This document shows, piece by piece, positions 29,939 to 38,704 of a stretch of 64,000 nucleotides of DNA. The first letter of the stretch is position 1, and every line of letters starts with the position of its first letter. The position numbers were made by a program, and so were the translations under genes. The DNA is from an uncultured Bartonella sp. (GTDB lineage: Bacteria > Pseudomonadota > Alphaproteobacteria > Rhizobiales > Rhizobiaceae), in the NCBI GenBank assembly GCA_946478235.1, contig CAMLBF010000004.1, positions 124,001 to 188,000 on the forward strand. Reading direction: 5' to 3'. Below the pieces are notes generated by a model. That model was not told where the DNA came from. It did not search any database and worked only from the letters and a program-made list of their open reading frames with translations.

Positions 29939-30673
29939 ATGGCGAAAACACGAGGGGTTTTATTGTTGACAGAAATCAATAAACAGATGAACTCATGTTC
30001 AGTTAATTGGCGATCAACGATTCGCTATATTTTATATTTTTTATTGTTTCTTGCCCTCTTTCCAATTTTCATGATGATAGTCTACGGTCTTCCGTTCGTT
30101 CATCCAGTATCAACTTTAATGGTCAAAGATATCGTTACATTGAACACTTATAAGCGGGAATGGGTTGATATTGAAGATATTTCGCCCAATTTGATATACG
30201 CGGTGGTTATGTCAGAAGATGGCCAGTTTTGTGCGCATAACGGTGTTGATTGGTATGCTTTAAAAGCTGTTTTAACACAAGATGGTGGTCCAACACGCGG
30301 TGCATCGACGATTACGATGCAAACAGTCAAGAACCTTTTCCTTTGGCACGATCGCTCTTACTTACGTAAAGGGCTTGAAATTCCGTATGCTGTAACCGCA
30401 GATCTAATTTTATCAAAAAAGCGTATTCTTGAAATATATCTTAATATGGCAGAGTGGGGCCCCGGTATTTATGGTGTCGAAGCGGCATCACAGTATTTTT
30501 TTAAAAAATCAGCAAAAAATTTAACACGCCGGCAAGCGGCGTATTTAGCGATTACATTGCCGAGCCCTAAAATACGTAAGCCGAACCGTCCGACTAATAA
30601 TTTGGTGTTATTGGCACAACTGATCGAAAAACGTGTCCGTCAATCTGTGCCTTATACACAGTGTCTGCGTTAA
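29939..30673 (+). CDS. mtgA: monofunctional peptidoglycan glycosyltransferase
   Basis: This GT51 enzyme polymerises lipid II glycan strands at the inner membrane. The 244-residue product has one N-terminal membrane anchor (about 30-52) and then the catalytic motif SEDGQFCAHNGVDW near 95, where Glu is the catalytic base. GASTITMQTVKNLFLW near 120 and KKRILEIYLNMAEWGPGIYG near 160 follow. The N-terminus is uncertain: ATG 29987 would give 228 residues, nearer the usual length. Neither start has a clear ribosome binding site. Confidence 0.94.
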   Translation: MAKTRGVLLLTEINKQMNSCSVNWRSTIRYILYFLLFLALFPIFMMIVYGLPFVHPVSTLMVKDIVTLNTYKREWVDIEDISPNLIYAVVMSEDGQFCAHNGVDWYALKAVLTQDGGPTRGASTITMQTVKNLFLWHDRSYLRKGLEIPYAVTADLILSKKRILEIYLNMAEWGPGIYGVEAASQYFFKKSAKNLTRRQAAYLAITLPSPKIRKPNRPTNNLVLLAQLIEKRVRQSVPYTQCLR

Positions 30674-30804
30674 AACGCTGATTGGTATATCGAAATAGAA
30701 CTGATTTTCAGTCTACTAGATATAATTTGCTTAAAAAAATATCGTTGAAGACTGGTCAAAAGCTCATAAGCAGTGTATAGGCTCACCAAACCTTCTATAA
30801 TTTT

Positions 30805-30840
30805 GTCTGTTAAAATAACTTGATGGTTATGCTGACAGAC
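30805..30840 (+). ncRNA. nested hairpin in the rpmF leader
   Basis: GTCTGT (30805-30810) pairs with ACAGAC (30835-30840), and inside it ATAAC pairs with GTTAT across a TTGATG loop, with symmetrical four-base internal bulges. It ends 30 bases before the rpmF ATG. It may be a leader RNA for ribosomal protein L32, but no T run makes it a terminator. Confidence 0.45.
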
Positions 30841-30870
30841 GTTTTAAAAGCGAATTTGGAGTTTAATTCC

Positions 30871-31050
30871 ATGGCTGTACCTAAACGAAAAACATCTCCG
30901 TCAAAGCGCGGTATGCGTCGTTCGGCTGATGCTCTCAAGTCACCGACATATATCGAGGACAAGAACTCAGGTGAACTTCGTCGTCCACACCATATCGATT
31001 TGAAAACCGGTATGTATCGTGGTCGTCAGGTTTTGACACCAAAAGACTAA
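30871..31050 (+). CDS. rpmF: 50S ribosomal protein L32
   Basis: This is ribosomal protein bL32, 59 residues, starting [20 protein letters not shown], exactly the family pattern. The upstream 17 residues in the track are not part of it, and ATG 30871 has GGAG nine bases before. It lacks the zinc cysteines, as in the Cys-free form. It is followed by a terminator. Confidence 0.97.
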   Translation: MAVPKRKTSPSKRGMRRSADALKSPTYIEDKNSGELRRPHHIDLKTGMYRGRQVLTPKD

Positions 31051-31072
31051 TTCAGATATTAGTTTAATATCA

Positions 31073-31098
31073 AAGACCGGCTTTATGCCGGTTTTTTT
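31073..31098 (+). terminator. rho-independent terminator after rpmF
   Basis: Stem ACCGGC / GCCGGT with a TTTAT loop is followed by a run of T. It lies 25 bases after the rpmF stop. Confidence 0.85.
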
Positions 31099-31783
31099 GT
31101 ATACTCATTGTTCTGCATTGGTGTATTTATTCTAAAAAGTAGTCAGGCTTACCTTATAACGCTTCTGAAGGCTCTTTTGTGTTGCTGCTATTCTAACGAC
31201 AGTGGTTGAATATTACATCGATAAATCGGGTAATTGTAATTTAATTGAAGACGGTAATACTCTCTATGATTGTTATAGTGAGCGATCGTTTCAATGATGA
31301 GCTGATACTTTATGTGCAAAATTAGTGTGAAAATAATTCGAAGATGATTCGTTTTGTTATGATATTTGTACGATTACTATATCCTCACTTACACACCCAT
31401 TGATCGTTGGCATGAAAAATCACTTTGAGGTGCATTTCTTGATGGCAATTTTATGCAAAATCCATTTCAAGCAAAAGCATTAACGCAATGTTTCACTGCA
31501 ACATTAAATGACAAGAATTTTTGTTTGAGTTGTACATTTAGTTCCTAAATGTGACGGTTACAGCTCAATGAAACAACTAAATGTAGTAAGAACATAAAAA
31601 GAACATATTGATGTCAGCGATTCGTCGCTGATTCGTTCCGTTGCTGTTCTAAAGGTTAATCTTTATAGTTAATTTCTTGTGAATGAAAGAACTTGTACGT
31701 TTTTCTATAAGGAACTAATCCATAATAAAGGTACGAAACTATAATGTGTAATTTGGACTTACAGATACTTTTACTTGGAGTAA
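31099..31783. other. long intergenic region with hairpins but no gene
   Basis: About 690 bases lie before the helicase gene. The longest small frames lack a ribosome binding site. Visible structures are ACATTTAG-TTC-CTAAATGT (31534-31552) and a seven-base stem TCAGCGA closed by a stable TTCG loop (31614-31631). GATTCGT is repeated at the second site. No promoter of the GGAAC-N16-CGTT type is present. It could hide a small RNA or be decayed coding sequence. Confidence 0.5.
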
Positions 31784-31786
31784 GTG

Positions 31787-34702
31787 ATGGGAAAAGACCC
31801 TCTCGTACTGTCAGGACGTGATGTAACGGCGGTTTTGGGGCCTACAAATACGGGTAAAACCTATTTGGCAATAGAACGCATGCTGGCACACGATAGCGGT
31901 ATGATTGGGTTGCCGTTACGGCTTTTGGCACGTGAAGTTTATAATCGTATCTGTGAAAAAGTTGGTCCTCATCAGGTTTCACTGATCACTGGTGAAGAAA
32001 AAATAATGCCAATTGGTGCGCGATATGCAGTTTGCACCGTAGAAGCATTACCGAGAGAAACGAATGTGTCATTCGTTGCTATTGATGAAGTCCAACTTGC
32101 TGGTGATCTTGAGCGGGGACATATTTTTACCGATAGAATTCTACATTTGCGTGGTAAACAAGAAACAATGCTTCTTGGTGCTGCAACAATGCAGGGCATA
32201 TTGCAAAAACTATTGCGGGGGTTAACTGTTGTTAGTCGCCCTCGTTTTTCTCAATTATTTTATGCTGGTTCAAAGAAAATAACACGTTTACCGAGTCGTT
32301 CTGCTATTGTGGCTTTTTCTGCAGATGAAGTTTATGCAATTGCTGAGTTGATAAAAAGACAACGTGGTGGTGCTGTTGTGGTTATGGGAGCGTTATCGCC
32401 ACGTACACGAAATGCGCAAGTAGCGCTTTATCAGTCTGGTGACGTTGATTTCCTTGTAGCGACAGACGCTATTGGTATGGGACTCAACTTAGATGTTGAT
32501 CACGTTGCTTTTGCCCAGACTAGGAAATTTGATGGATATCATTTTCGTGATCTTACGCCAGCTGAAATGGCTCAAATAGCTGGTCGTGCTGGACGACATA
32601 TGCGTGATGGGACGTTTGGAGTAACAGGGCGCGTCGAACAGCTTGATAAAGATCTGGTAGAGCGAATCGAATCGCATAACTTTGATTCGGTTAAAGTTTT
32701 GCAGTGGCGTACCGCCAATTTGGATTTTTCTTCACTTGATAGGTTGAGTAGATCACTTGAAACAGCATCTCCGGTGGAAGGACTTGTCCGCGCATTACCG
32801 GCAGTGGATGCACAAGCATTGGATTTTCTATCGCATGACAGTCATATTGCGCGTCTTGCTGATTGCCCTGAACGCGTTTCTCTTCTATGGGATACGTGTG
32901 CATTACCTGATTACAGGAGAATAGCGCCTGCTCAACACGCTGATATTATCGCCAGTATCTACCGTGATCTCGTAAAACGAGGGGCTGTTAATGAAAACTA
33001 CATGGCGGAACAGGTTTCTCAGGCTGATCGCATTGATGGGGATATTGACACATTATCGCATCGTATTGCACAGATTCGGACGTGGACTTTTGTGTCGCAT
33101 AGACCAGGATGGCTTACCGATCCGCAACACTGGCAAGAAAAGACGCGAGAAATTGAAGATAGATTGTCGGATGCGTTACATGAGAGGTTGACGAAACGAT
33201 TTGTAGACCGCAGAACAAGCGTACTAATGAGGCGGCTGAGAGAGAATGTGATGATGGATGCCGAAATATCTCAAAATGGTGATGTTCTTGTTGAAGGACA
33301 CCATGTTGGAAAATTAGATGGATTTCGTTTTATCGCCGATATCGTCGGTGAAGGAGCAGATGCAAAAGCATTGCGGGCGGCGGCGGCGAAGATTCTGACT
33401 ATGGAATTTGAAAAGCGCGCTGATCGTCTGGCTGCTTCGGCTAATGGCGATTTTGCTATTGGTTCCGATGGTGTTGTTCGGTGGGTTGGTCAACCTTTGG
33501 CGAGTTTAACTGCAACTGATGATATTTTAAGGCCACGGGCTGTGCTGTTGGCTGATGAACAGCTGACAGGTCCGGCACGGGACAAGGTCGCAGAACGTGT
33601 AGACCGGTTTGTAACATATCATTTTGAAACAGTTTTGAAACCGTTATTCGATCTCGTAAATGCCGATGCGCTTGTTGGTATTACACGTGGCCTCGCTTAT
33701 CAGTTAGTCGAACACCTTGGTGTTTTACCGAGACGTGATGTTGCTGATGATGTCAAAAATCTAGATCAGATATCTAGAGCTGCTTTGCGCCGTTTGGGAA
33801 CACGATTTGGAGCATTCCATATCTTTTTACCTATGATGTTGAAACCTGCACCGGCGCAGGCTGTAACTTTGTTATGGGCACTGAAGAATCACGGTAAAGA
33901 TCTGCCGGGTTACGGTGATGTTATCCAGATACTTGCTGCAGGACGCACATCCGTGGTTGTAGATCCGTCTTATGCACCAACATTTTATCAACTTGCTGGT
34001 TACCGAATTTTGGGACGTAGAGCTGTACGTGTTGATATATTGGAGCGGTTAGCCGATCTCATCCGAACTGCAGTTAATTGGAAGCCGGATAATGCTTCAC
34101 GCCCAGATGGAGCCTTTGATGGTCGCCAATTTTTTGTAACACCGGCAATGATGTCCATTCTAGGCGCTACAGCTGATGATATGGAAGAGATATTAAAGAG
34201 CCTTGGCTATCGTGCTGAGCCAATAGATAGTTCAACATTGGCAGAGAAATTGGCTGGTTTTGACGTCGCTAATGAGCAAAGTACCACGACTGATCAGATA
34301 GAAACACATTCTGCAGAGTTTGTAGGCGACGGTTGGAGTAGTTCTTCGGCTGAACGTGTTGAAGTGATTCAAGAGGCCGAACCTGTGGGATCCGCTGCTG
34401 GCGAAAAAGTTGAGACCAATGAAGTAAAAACAATTTTGCTTTGGCATTATCAACCGCGCCATGAACAACACAATAAACGCGCTAACGGAGCAAAGAAAAA
34501 TCGGTTTGATAACCGTCAAGGACAATCAAAACAGCGAGATGGAAATCAAGAACCACAAAATCGAGATAGGCCACGGTTTAATAAAAATAGAAAAAATGAT
34601 TCGGATTCTAAACGTGTGAAGGCAAAACCTGCACCAAAACCGTTGGATCCGGATTCGCCTTTTGCAAAATTAGCCGCTTTGCGTGACCAGCTGAAAAAAT
34701 GA
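31787..34702 (+). CDS. SUV3-like superfamily 2 RNA/DNA helicase
   Basis: This is a 971-residue helicase related to mitochondrial SUV3, typical of Alphaproteobacteria. Walker A GPTNTGKT lies near residue 18, the DExH-type box AIDEVQLAGD near 103, SATDAIGMGLNLD-like motif V (VATDAIGMGLNLDVDHV) near 225 and motif VI QIAGRAGRH near 264. The C-terminal 120 residues are acidic, then very basic and disordered (RFDNRQGQSKQR, RPRFNKNRKN), as in RNA-binding tails. GTG 31784 lies one codon before ATG 31787, and GGAG precedes. It overlaps the S4 gene by four bases (ATGA), so the pair is coupled. Confidence 0.93.
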   Translation: MGKDPLVLSGRDVTAVLGPTNTGKTYLAIERMLAHDSGMIGLPLRLLAREVYNRICEKVGPHQVSLITGEEKIMPIGARYAVCTVEALPRETNVSFVAIDEVQLAGDLERGHIFTDRILHLRGKQETMLLGAATMQGILQKLLRGLTVVSRPRFSQLFYAGSKKITRLPSRSAIVAFSADEVYAIAELIKRQRGGAVVVMGALSPRTRNAQVALYQSGDVDFLVATDAIGMGLNLDVDHVAFAQTRKFDGYHFRDLTPAEMAQIAGRAGRHMRDGTFGVTGRVEQLDKDLVERIESHNFDSVKVLQWRTANLDFSSLDRLSRSLETASPVEGLVRALPAVDAQALDFLSHDSHIARLADCPERVSLLWDTCALPDYRRIAPAQHADIIASIYRDLVKRGAVNENYMAEQVSQADRIDGDIDTLSHRIAQIRTWTFVSHRPGWLTDPQHWQEKTREIEDRLSDALHERLTKRFVDRRTSVLMRRLRENVMMDAEISQNGDVLVEGHHVGKLDGFRFIADIVGEGADAKALRAAAAKILTMEFEKRADRLAASANGDFAIGSDGVVRWVGQPLASLTATDDILRPRAVLLADEQLTGPARDKVAERVDRFVTYHFETVLKPLFDLVNADALVGITRGLAYQLVEHLGVLPRRDVADDVKNLDQISRAALRRLGTRFGAFHIFLPMMLKPAPAQAVTLLWALKNHGKDLPGYGDVIQILAAGRTSVVVDPSYAPTFYQLAGYRILGRRAVRVDILERLADLIRTAVNWKPDNASRPDGAFDGRQFFVTPAMMSILGATADDMEEILKSLGYRAEPIDSSTLAEKLAGFDVANEQSTTTDQIETHSAEFVGDGWSSSSAERVEVIQEAEPVGSAAGEKVETNEVKTILLWHYQPRHEQHNKRANGAKKNRFDNRQGQSKQRDGNQEPQNRDRPRFNKNRKNDSDSKRVKAKPAPKPLDPDSPFAKLAALRDQLKK

Positions 34703-35073
34703 GTGAAATTGAGAGCGAAAAACAACGACTGGATAAGTGGTTGTTTTTCGCACGTGTTTATAAAACACGTAGTCTTGCTGCCAATATGGTTGTTGCGAGT
34801 CATATACGAGTTAACAAACAAAAAGTTGTCAAACCTGCTACTTTCGTAAAAATTGGCGATATATTGACCATTCGAATGGATAAACGCGTCATTATTTACA
34901 AAGTGCTTGCTTTTGGAAAACGCCGAGGACCGGCAAATGAAGCACGCGAGCTTTTTGAAGATATGACTCCTGTGGTGGATCCTATACAGTCTATGGAAGT
35001 TATTTCTCATGGGCCAAGGCCGACTAAACGGGATAGACGTGTTCTGCAAAATTTTTTGGATCGGCAAATGTGA
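34699..35073 (+). CDS. S4-domain RNA-binding protein, Hsp15-like
   Basis: This 124-residue protein has an N-terminal S4 RNA-binding fold: RLDKWLFFARVYKTRSLAANMV, then IRVNKQKVVKPATFVKIGDILTI. The C-terminal tail resembles Hsp15/HslR (RGPANEARELFEDMTP). Hsp15 binds stalled 50S subunits carrying peptidyl-tRNA. Its ATG lies within the helicase stop codon, so both proteins are probably made together, which suggests a shared RNA-processing or ribosome rescue role. Confidence 0.9.
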   Translation: MSEIESEKQRLDKWLFFARVYKTRSLAANMVVASHIRVNKQKVVKPATFVKIGDILTIRMDKRVIIYKVLAFGKRRGPANEARELFEDMTPVVDPIQSMEVISHGPRPTKRDRRVLQNFLDRQM

Positions 35074-35205
35074 TCAAGTTGGTACTGTATACTTGAAACT
35101 AGCTGTTAAAAACGCTAACTCAAGAGTGTTATCGATTCATTTCCGTTTAAAAGTGTGACAGGCTTTTGTCGGAATGCGCTTGACGTGAGCACTGGAGATT
35201 TAAAT

Positions 35206-35544
35206 ATGACCTATGTTGTGACCGACAATTGCATTCGCTGCAAATATACCGATTGCGTTGAGGTTTGCCCTGTTGATTGTTTTTATGAAGGTGAAAACAT
35301 GCTTGTTATTCACCCTGATGAATGCATCGATTGTGGCGTATGTGAACCGGAATGTCCGGCAGAAGCTATTAAACCTGATACAGAACCAGGTTTGGATAAA
35401 TGGCTTGAGCTTAATATGGAATATGCCGCAAAATGGCCAAACCTTACGGTCAAAAAGGATCAATTACCTGAAGCATCAGAAATGGATGGCGTAACAGGTA
35501 AATTGGAAAAATACTTTTCACCGAAACCTGGCACAGGCGATTAA
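35206..35544 (+). CDS. fdxA: 7Fe ferredoxin FdxA
   Basis: This is a small electron carrier of 112 residues that binds one 3Fe-4S and one 4Fe-4S cluster. The motif order [18 protein letters not shown] and [12 protein letters not shown] is characteristic of Azotobacter FdI-type ferredoxins. A conserved C-terminal helix with KKDQLPEA follows. The track adds 17 residues, but ATG 35206 has GGAG eight bases upstream and matches the family start MTYVVTDNC. It sits between the S4 gene and carD, an order I recall from other Hyphomicrobiales. Confidence 0.96.
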   Translation: MTYVVTDNCIRCKYTDCVEVCPVDCFYEGENMLVIHPDECIDCGVCEPECPAEAIKPDTEPGLDKWLELNMEYAAKWPNLTVKKDQLPEASEMDGVTGKLEKYFSPKPGTGD

Positions 35545-35896
35545 TTGATAAATAAGGCGCTTAACGTGCTAGATTATTGATTTATGACGATTTTTGTGTT
35601 ATTGAGCTTAAGTTAAGCCGATAGCTAGGTATTTTGACGTTATTTATCATTCGCTGAAAGGTAATTGTAATCCTGCATAAATCCTTTGCTGTGCTGAATG
35701 GTTTCATTGGGTTTCTTTTGGTTTATGCCGGTTTGAAAGTATGGTTGCGACATTTGGTTAACAAATGTTGAGTGCAGTCTTTTGCCACTGTGATGCGATT
35801 ACGTTTTAAATAATTCTAGACGGATATGGCTCTTAGGGAGCCTTCAACCTGTGTTTGCCGGCAAAATTGCCGGGCACAAAGGGAGTAAGTGAGAAT
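35545..35896 (+). promoter_or_regulatory. carD promoter region and leader with two hairpins
   Basis: This 350-base gap has no gene. Near carD lie GGCTC-TTAGG-GAGCC (35828-35842) and CCGGCA-AAAT-TGCCGG (35858-35873), both within 70 bases of the ATG. Neither is followed by a T run, so they are more likely leader structures or operators than terminators. Confidence 0.45.
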
Positions 35897-36484
35897 ATGT
35901 CATCCCAACCGAAAAAGTCCTCTAATCGTCATGGCTTCAAAGCGCTAGAATATATTGTCTATCCGGCGCATGGGGTGGGGCAAATTATTGCGATAGAGGA
36001 ACAAGAAGTCGCTGGCCTTAAACTTGAGTTGTTTGTCATCCACTTTGAAAAAGACAAAATGCACGTAAAAGTGCCTGTCGCTAAAGCTATTTCCATTGGA
36101 ATGCGTAAGTTATGTGAGACAGATTTTGTTGATCGTGCTTTAAAAGTCTTACAGGGACGTGCCCGTATAAAACGTACGATGTGGTCACGACGCGCTCAAG
36201 AATATGATGCAAAAATTAATTCTGGTGATCTGATAGCAATTGCAGAAGTTGTTCGTGATCTTTTCAGAGCTGAAAATCAGCCAGAACAGTCTTATTCGGA
36301 ACGTCAATTGTATGAAGCTGCGCTGGATCGCATGGCACGTGAGATTGCTGTGGTAACCAAGGTTTCAGAAACAGAAGCTGTTCGCACTATTGAAATTAAC
36401 TTGGCTAAAAGCCCAAAGCGTGGTGCAAAGAGTGACGTGGATTTGGATCTCGATGGTGATGATGGAGAAATTGTTGCCGCTTGA
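35897..36484 (+). CDS. carD: CarD family transcriptional regulator
   Basis: CarD/CdnL proteins bind the RNA polymerase beta subunit and stabilise open promoter complexes. The 195-residue product has the RNAP-interaction domain (LEYIVYPAHGVGQIIAIEEQEVAG) near residues 17-40. It then has the helical DNA-binding part containing RRAQEYDAKINSGDLIAIAEVVRDL and YEAALDRMAREIAVV. The acidic C-terminal tail (DVDLDLDGDDGE) is notable. The track adds 14 residues. ATG 35897 gives the normal MSSQPKK start. It is followed by a strong terminator and then rpoH. Confidence 0.94.
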   Translation: MSSQPKKSSNRHGFKALEYIVYPAHGVGQIIAIEEQEVAGLKLELFVIHFEKDKMHVKVPVAKAISIGMRKLCETDFVDRALKVLQGRARIKRTMWSRRAQEYDAKINSGDLIAIAEVVRDLFRAENQPEQSYSERQLYEAALDRMAREIAVVTKVSETEAVRTIEINLAKSPKRGAKSDVDLDLDGDDGEIVAA

Positions 36485-36519
36485 TCGTAAGCATCTAAAA
36501 CCTAGTAAAGTTTTATTTT

Positions 36520-36548
36520 AAAACCCGTCAATTTGGCGGGTTTTTTTG
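36520..36548 (+). terminator. rho-independent terminator after carD
   Basis: AAACCCGTC pairs with GGCGGGTTT (one G-U) and is followed by seven T, about 40 bases after the carD stop. It separates carD from rpoH transcription. Confidence 0.87.
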
Positions 36549-36635
36549 TAGCTATTTTCGGAAATTTTTCTGTCTTTTTTAAATAATTTTAAAAATACAC
36601 TTAAAAGTTGTAAAAACTATATATTACGTTAGAAT

Positions 36636-36660
36636 GGAACCAATGAACGACATCGGCGTT
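36636..36660 (+). promoter_or_regulatory. EcfG (general stress response) promoter of rpoH
   Basis: GGAAC, exactly 16 bases, then CGTT matches the EcfG/RpoE2 consensus. It lies 71 bases before the chosen rpoH start. RpoH2 genes of rhizobia are known members of the RpoE2 regulon, which fits this site. Confidence 0.8.
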
Positions 36661-36730
36661 TAAGCGGGGAATGGCAGTGATTGCCGTTCTAAGAAAATTA
36701 ACATCCACCTTTTTTATCAAAGAGGCTGTC

Positions 36731-37642
36731 ATGAGTAATGTTTCCCCAGCCGTTCATGTTTCAACGGATTTTTATGCAGGTACTGATAATACATTAGGTC
36801 GTAATATGGTGCGTTCCGCTATGAACGCTCCTTATCTGGAAAGACAAAACGAACATGTTTTGGCTTTACGGTGGAAAGATCAACATGACAGCAAGGCTAT
36901 GCACCAGATAGCTGTTGCTCATATGCGGCTTGTGATTTCAATTGCAGGAAGATTTAAGCACTTTAAATTGCCACTTGGTGATCTTGTTCAGGAAGGATAT
37001 GTTGGGCTTTTAGAAGCAGCTGCACGTTTCGAACCAAACAGAGAAGTTAGATTTTCAACATATGCGACATGGTGGATAAGGGCATCGATTCAAGACTATA
37101 TTTTACGTAATTGGTCAATTGTACGTGGTGGTACAAGTTCAGCCCAGAAAGCTCTTTTTTTCAATTTAAGACGTTTACGTACAAAACTTGCGCTTGAAGA
37201 CCGGACATTAAGTAAGCAGGATATTTACAAAAGCATATCCGAAAAGCTGGGTGTTTCTGTGTCTGATGTTGAAACTATGGATTTTCGGTTTTCTACCACT
37301 GACAATTCTTTGAGTGCTCCCATGATAGGAGATGACGAAAGTTCTGGTAGTAAAGTGGATGCACTTGTTGATGATCATCCATTACAAGACCAAATTATAG
37401 AAGAAGAAATTGACGGAGAGCGGCGGTCTCAATGGTTGCACCAAGCATTGCAAGTTCTTAACGAAAGAGAACTAGAAATCATACGTACACGTCGTCTTAA
37501 TGATGATGGCGCCACATTGGAATCATTGGGAGCAAGTATGGGAATTTCTAAAGAGAGAGTGCGCCAGATTGAAGCAAGGGCGCTCCAGAAATTGCGGCAT
37601 TTTCTTTTGTCGGTCAACAATGCAGAGACCTACGAGGTTTAA
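36731..37642 (+). CDS. rpoH: RNA polymerase sigma-32-type factor RpoH (RpoH2-like)
   Basis: This is a sigma factor for heat shock or oxidative stress genes, 303 residues. Region 2 contains DLVQEGYVGLLEAAARFEPNREVRFSTYATWWIRASIQDYI (fragments visible near 80-120). The RpoH box follows as QKALFFNLRRLR near 137. Region 4 has LESLGASMGISKERVRQIEARALQKLR near 265-290. The track's first 20 residues are unlikely, since ATG 36731 has GAGG just upstream. The promoter and the order after carD point to the RpoH2 type found in Brucella and rhizobia, not the DnaK-regulating RpoH1. Confidence 0.92.
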   Translation: MSNVSPAVHVSTDFYAGTDNTLGRNMVRSAMNAPYLERQNEHVLALRWKDQHDSKAMHQIAVAHMRLVISIAGRFKHFKLPLGDLVQEGYVGLLEAAARFEPNREVRFSTYATWWIRASIQDYILRNWSIVRGGTSSAQKALFFNLRRLRTKLALEDRTLSKQDIYKSISEKLGVSVSDVETMDFRFSTTDNSLSAPMIGDDESSGSKVDALVDDHPLQDQIIEEEIDGERRSQWLHQALQVLNERELEIIRTRRLNDDGATLESLGASMGISKERVRQIEARALQKLRHFLLSVNNAETYEV

Positions 37643-37714
37643 AACAAACCTTTAAAGGTTGTAATTTCATTAACTTTGATATGCGTTATAGCGTCAGAGT
37701 TATGGAGTTTGGCA

Positions 37715-38665
37715 TTGTATACTTATGATGAAAACGCTTTTGCCGAGCAAAAGGTGTTAAAATATTCGATAGCGGCAACCATAATGCTCTCTATCGCAGG
37801 TGTGGTGACGGGTATTGTAACAGGCTCGTCATCTATCATCTTTGACGGCATGTATTCCTCAATTGATTGTTTGTTTAGTTTGGCTGCGTTGCTTGTTGTG
37901 CGGTTGATACATATCGATGTTAACCGTCGAAAACGAAAAGCACCAAAGTTTATGGAACGATTTCAGTTCGGTTTTTGGCACTTGGAGCCGATGCTCTTAG
38001 CAATTAATGGATTGGCTTTATTGATTGCGGTTTTTTACGCTCTGTCAGAGGTGTTTAGCACTATTTTAAATGGAGGTCATACGCCTAACTTAGGATACGC
38101 GGCGTGGTTTACGCTTTTTGCTGTCGTTTTATGTTTTGGCATGGCGATTTATGAACATCAAAAAAATAAAAAAATTGGATCGGCTTTTATTACGATTGAT
38201 GTGAAAAGTTGGATTGTCTCAGGTGCAATTAGTTTCGCTTTATTATGCACGTTCATACTCGCCCACTTTGTTCAAAACACATCATACCATTGGTTACTTC
38301 CGTTTTTTGATCCTGTTGCATTAGCTTTCATAGCTATTTGTATGTTCCCAATGCCTGTTAAGACAGTAGTAAAGGCCTTACGCGATATTTTGATGATTAC
38401 GCCTGAAAAGTTGGATGACCATGTCAACAATATCGTTGATAGTATTGTTGAAAAATATAATTTTGTTGGCTCACAAAACTATGTCGCGTGTGTCGGGCGG
38501 TCTACAATGATTGAAATTCACCTTATCTTACCTGAAAATTATCAGATTGGTTGTGTTGAAACACTCGATAAAATTCGCTCTGAAATAGGTGATATGATTG
38601 GCGAGGCTAGTCCTGATCGGTGGTTGACTGTGTCCTTCACAGCGGAACCAAAGTGGGCCTATTAA
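37715..38665 (+). CDS. cation diffusion facilitator (CDF) family transporter
   Basis: This inner-membrane metal/H+ antiporter has about 316 residues and six membrane segments in the first 210. The metal-site pattern DGMYSSID (helix 2) and FGFWHLEPM after the basic loop NRRKRKAPKF are diagnostic. DVKSW (helix 5) replaces the usual HxxxD pair, so the transported metal is unclear. The track starts at a TTG (37676). I prefer the TTG at 37715, because GGAG lies seven bases upstream and it gives MYTYDENAFAEQK. It is co-directional with rpoH and convergent with the M48 gene. Confidence 0.85.
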   Translation: MYTYDENAFAEQKVLKYSIAATIMLSIAGVVTGIVTGSSSIIFDGMYSSIDCLFSLAALLVVRLIHIDVNRRKRKAPKFMERFQFGFWHLEPMLLAINGLALLIAVFYALSEVFSTILNGGHTPNLGYAAWFTLFAVVLCFGMAIYEHQKNKKIGSAFITIDVKSWIVSGAISFALLCTFILAHFVQNTSYHWLLPFFDPVALAFIAICMFPMPVKTVVKALRDILMITPEKLDDHVNNIVDSIVEKYNFVGSQNYVACVGRSTMIEIHLILPENYQIGCVETLDKIRSEIGDMIGEASPDRWLTVSFTAEPKWAY

Positions 38666-38704
38666 ATATCTCTGTGGAATAGATCGGGTAAAAGTGTAAA
38701 TCAG

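Noticed and set aside
31453-31548. 31-codon ORF starting ATGCAAAAT in the gap after rpmF
   Set aside because: There is no ribosome binding site, and the codons look random; it overlaps the ACATTTAG palindrome.
31716-31745. GGAAC upstream of the SUV3-like helicase as a stress promoter
   Set aside because: After 16 or 17 bases the sequence is TACG or ACGA, not CGTT, so the -10 part is missing.
34546-35067. 173-residue minus-strand ORF across the helicase end and the S4 gene
   Set aside because: Both plus-strand genes are well supported by family motifs; the antisense product has no recognisable domain.
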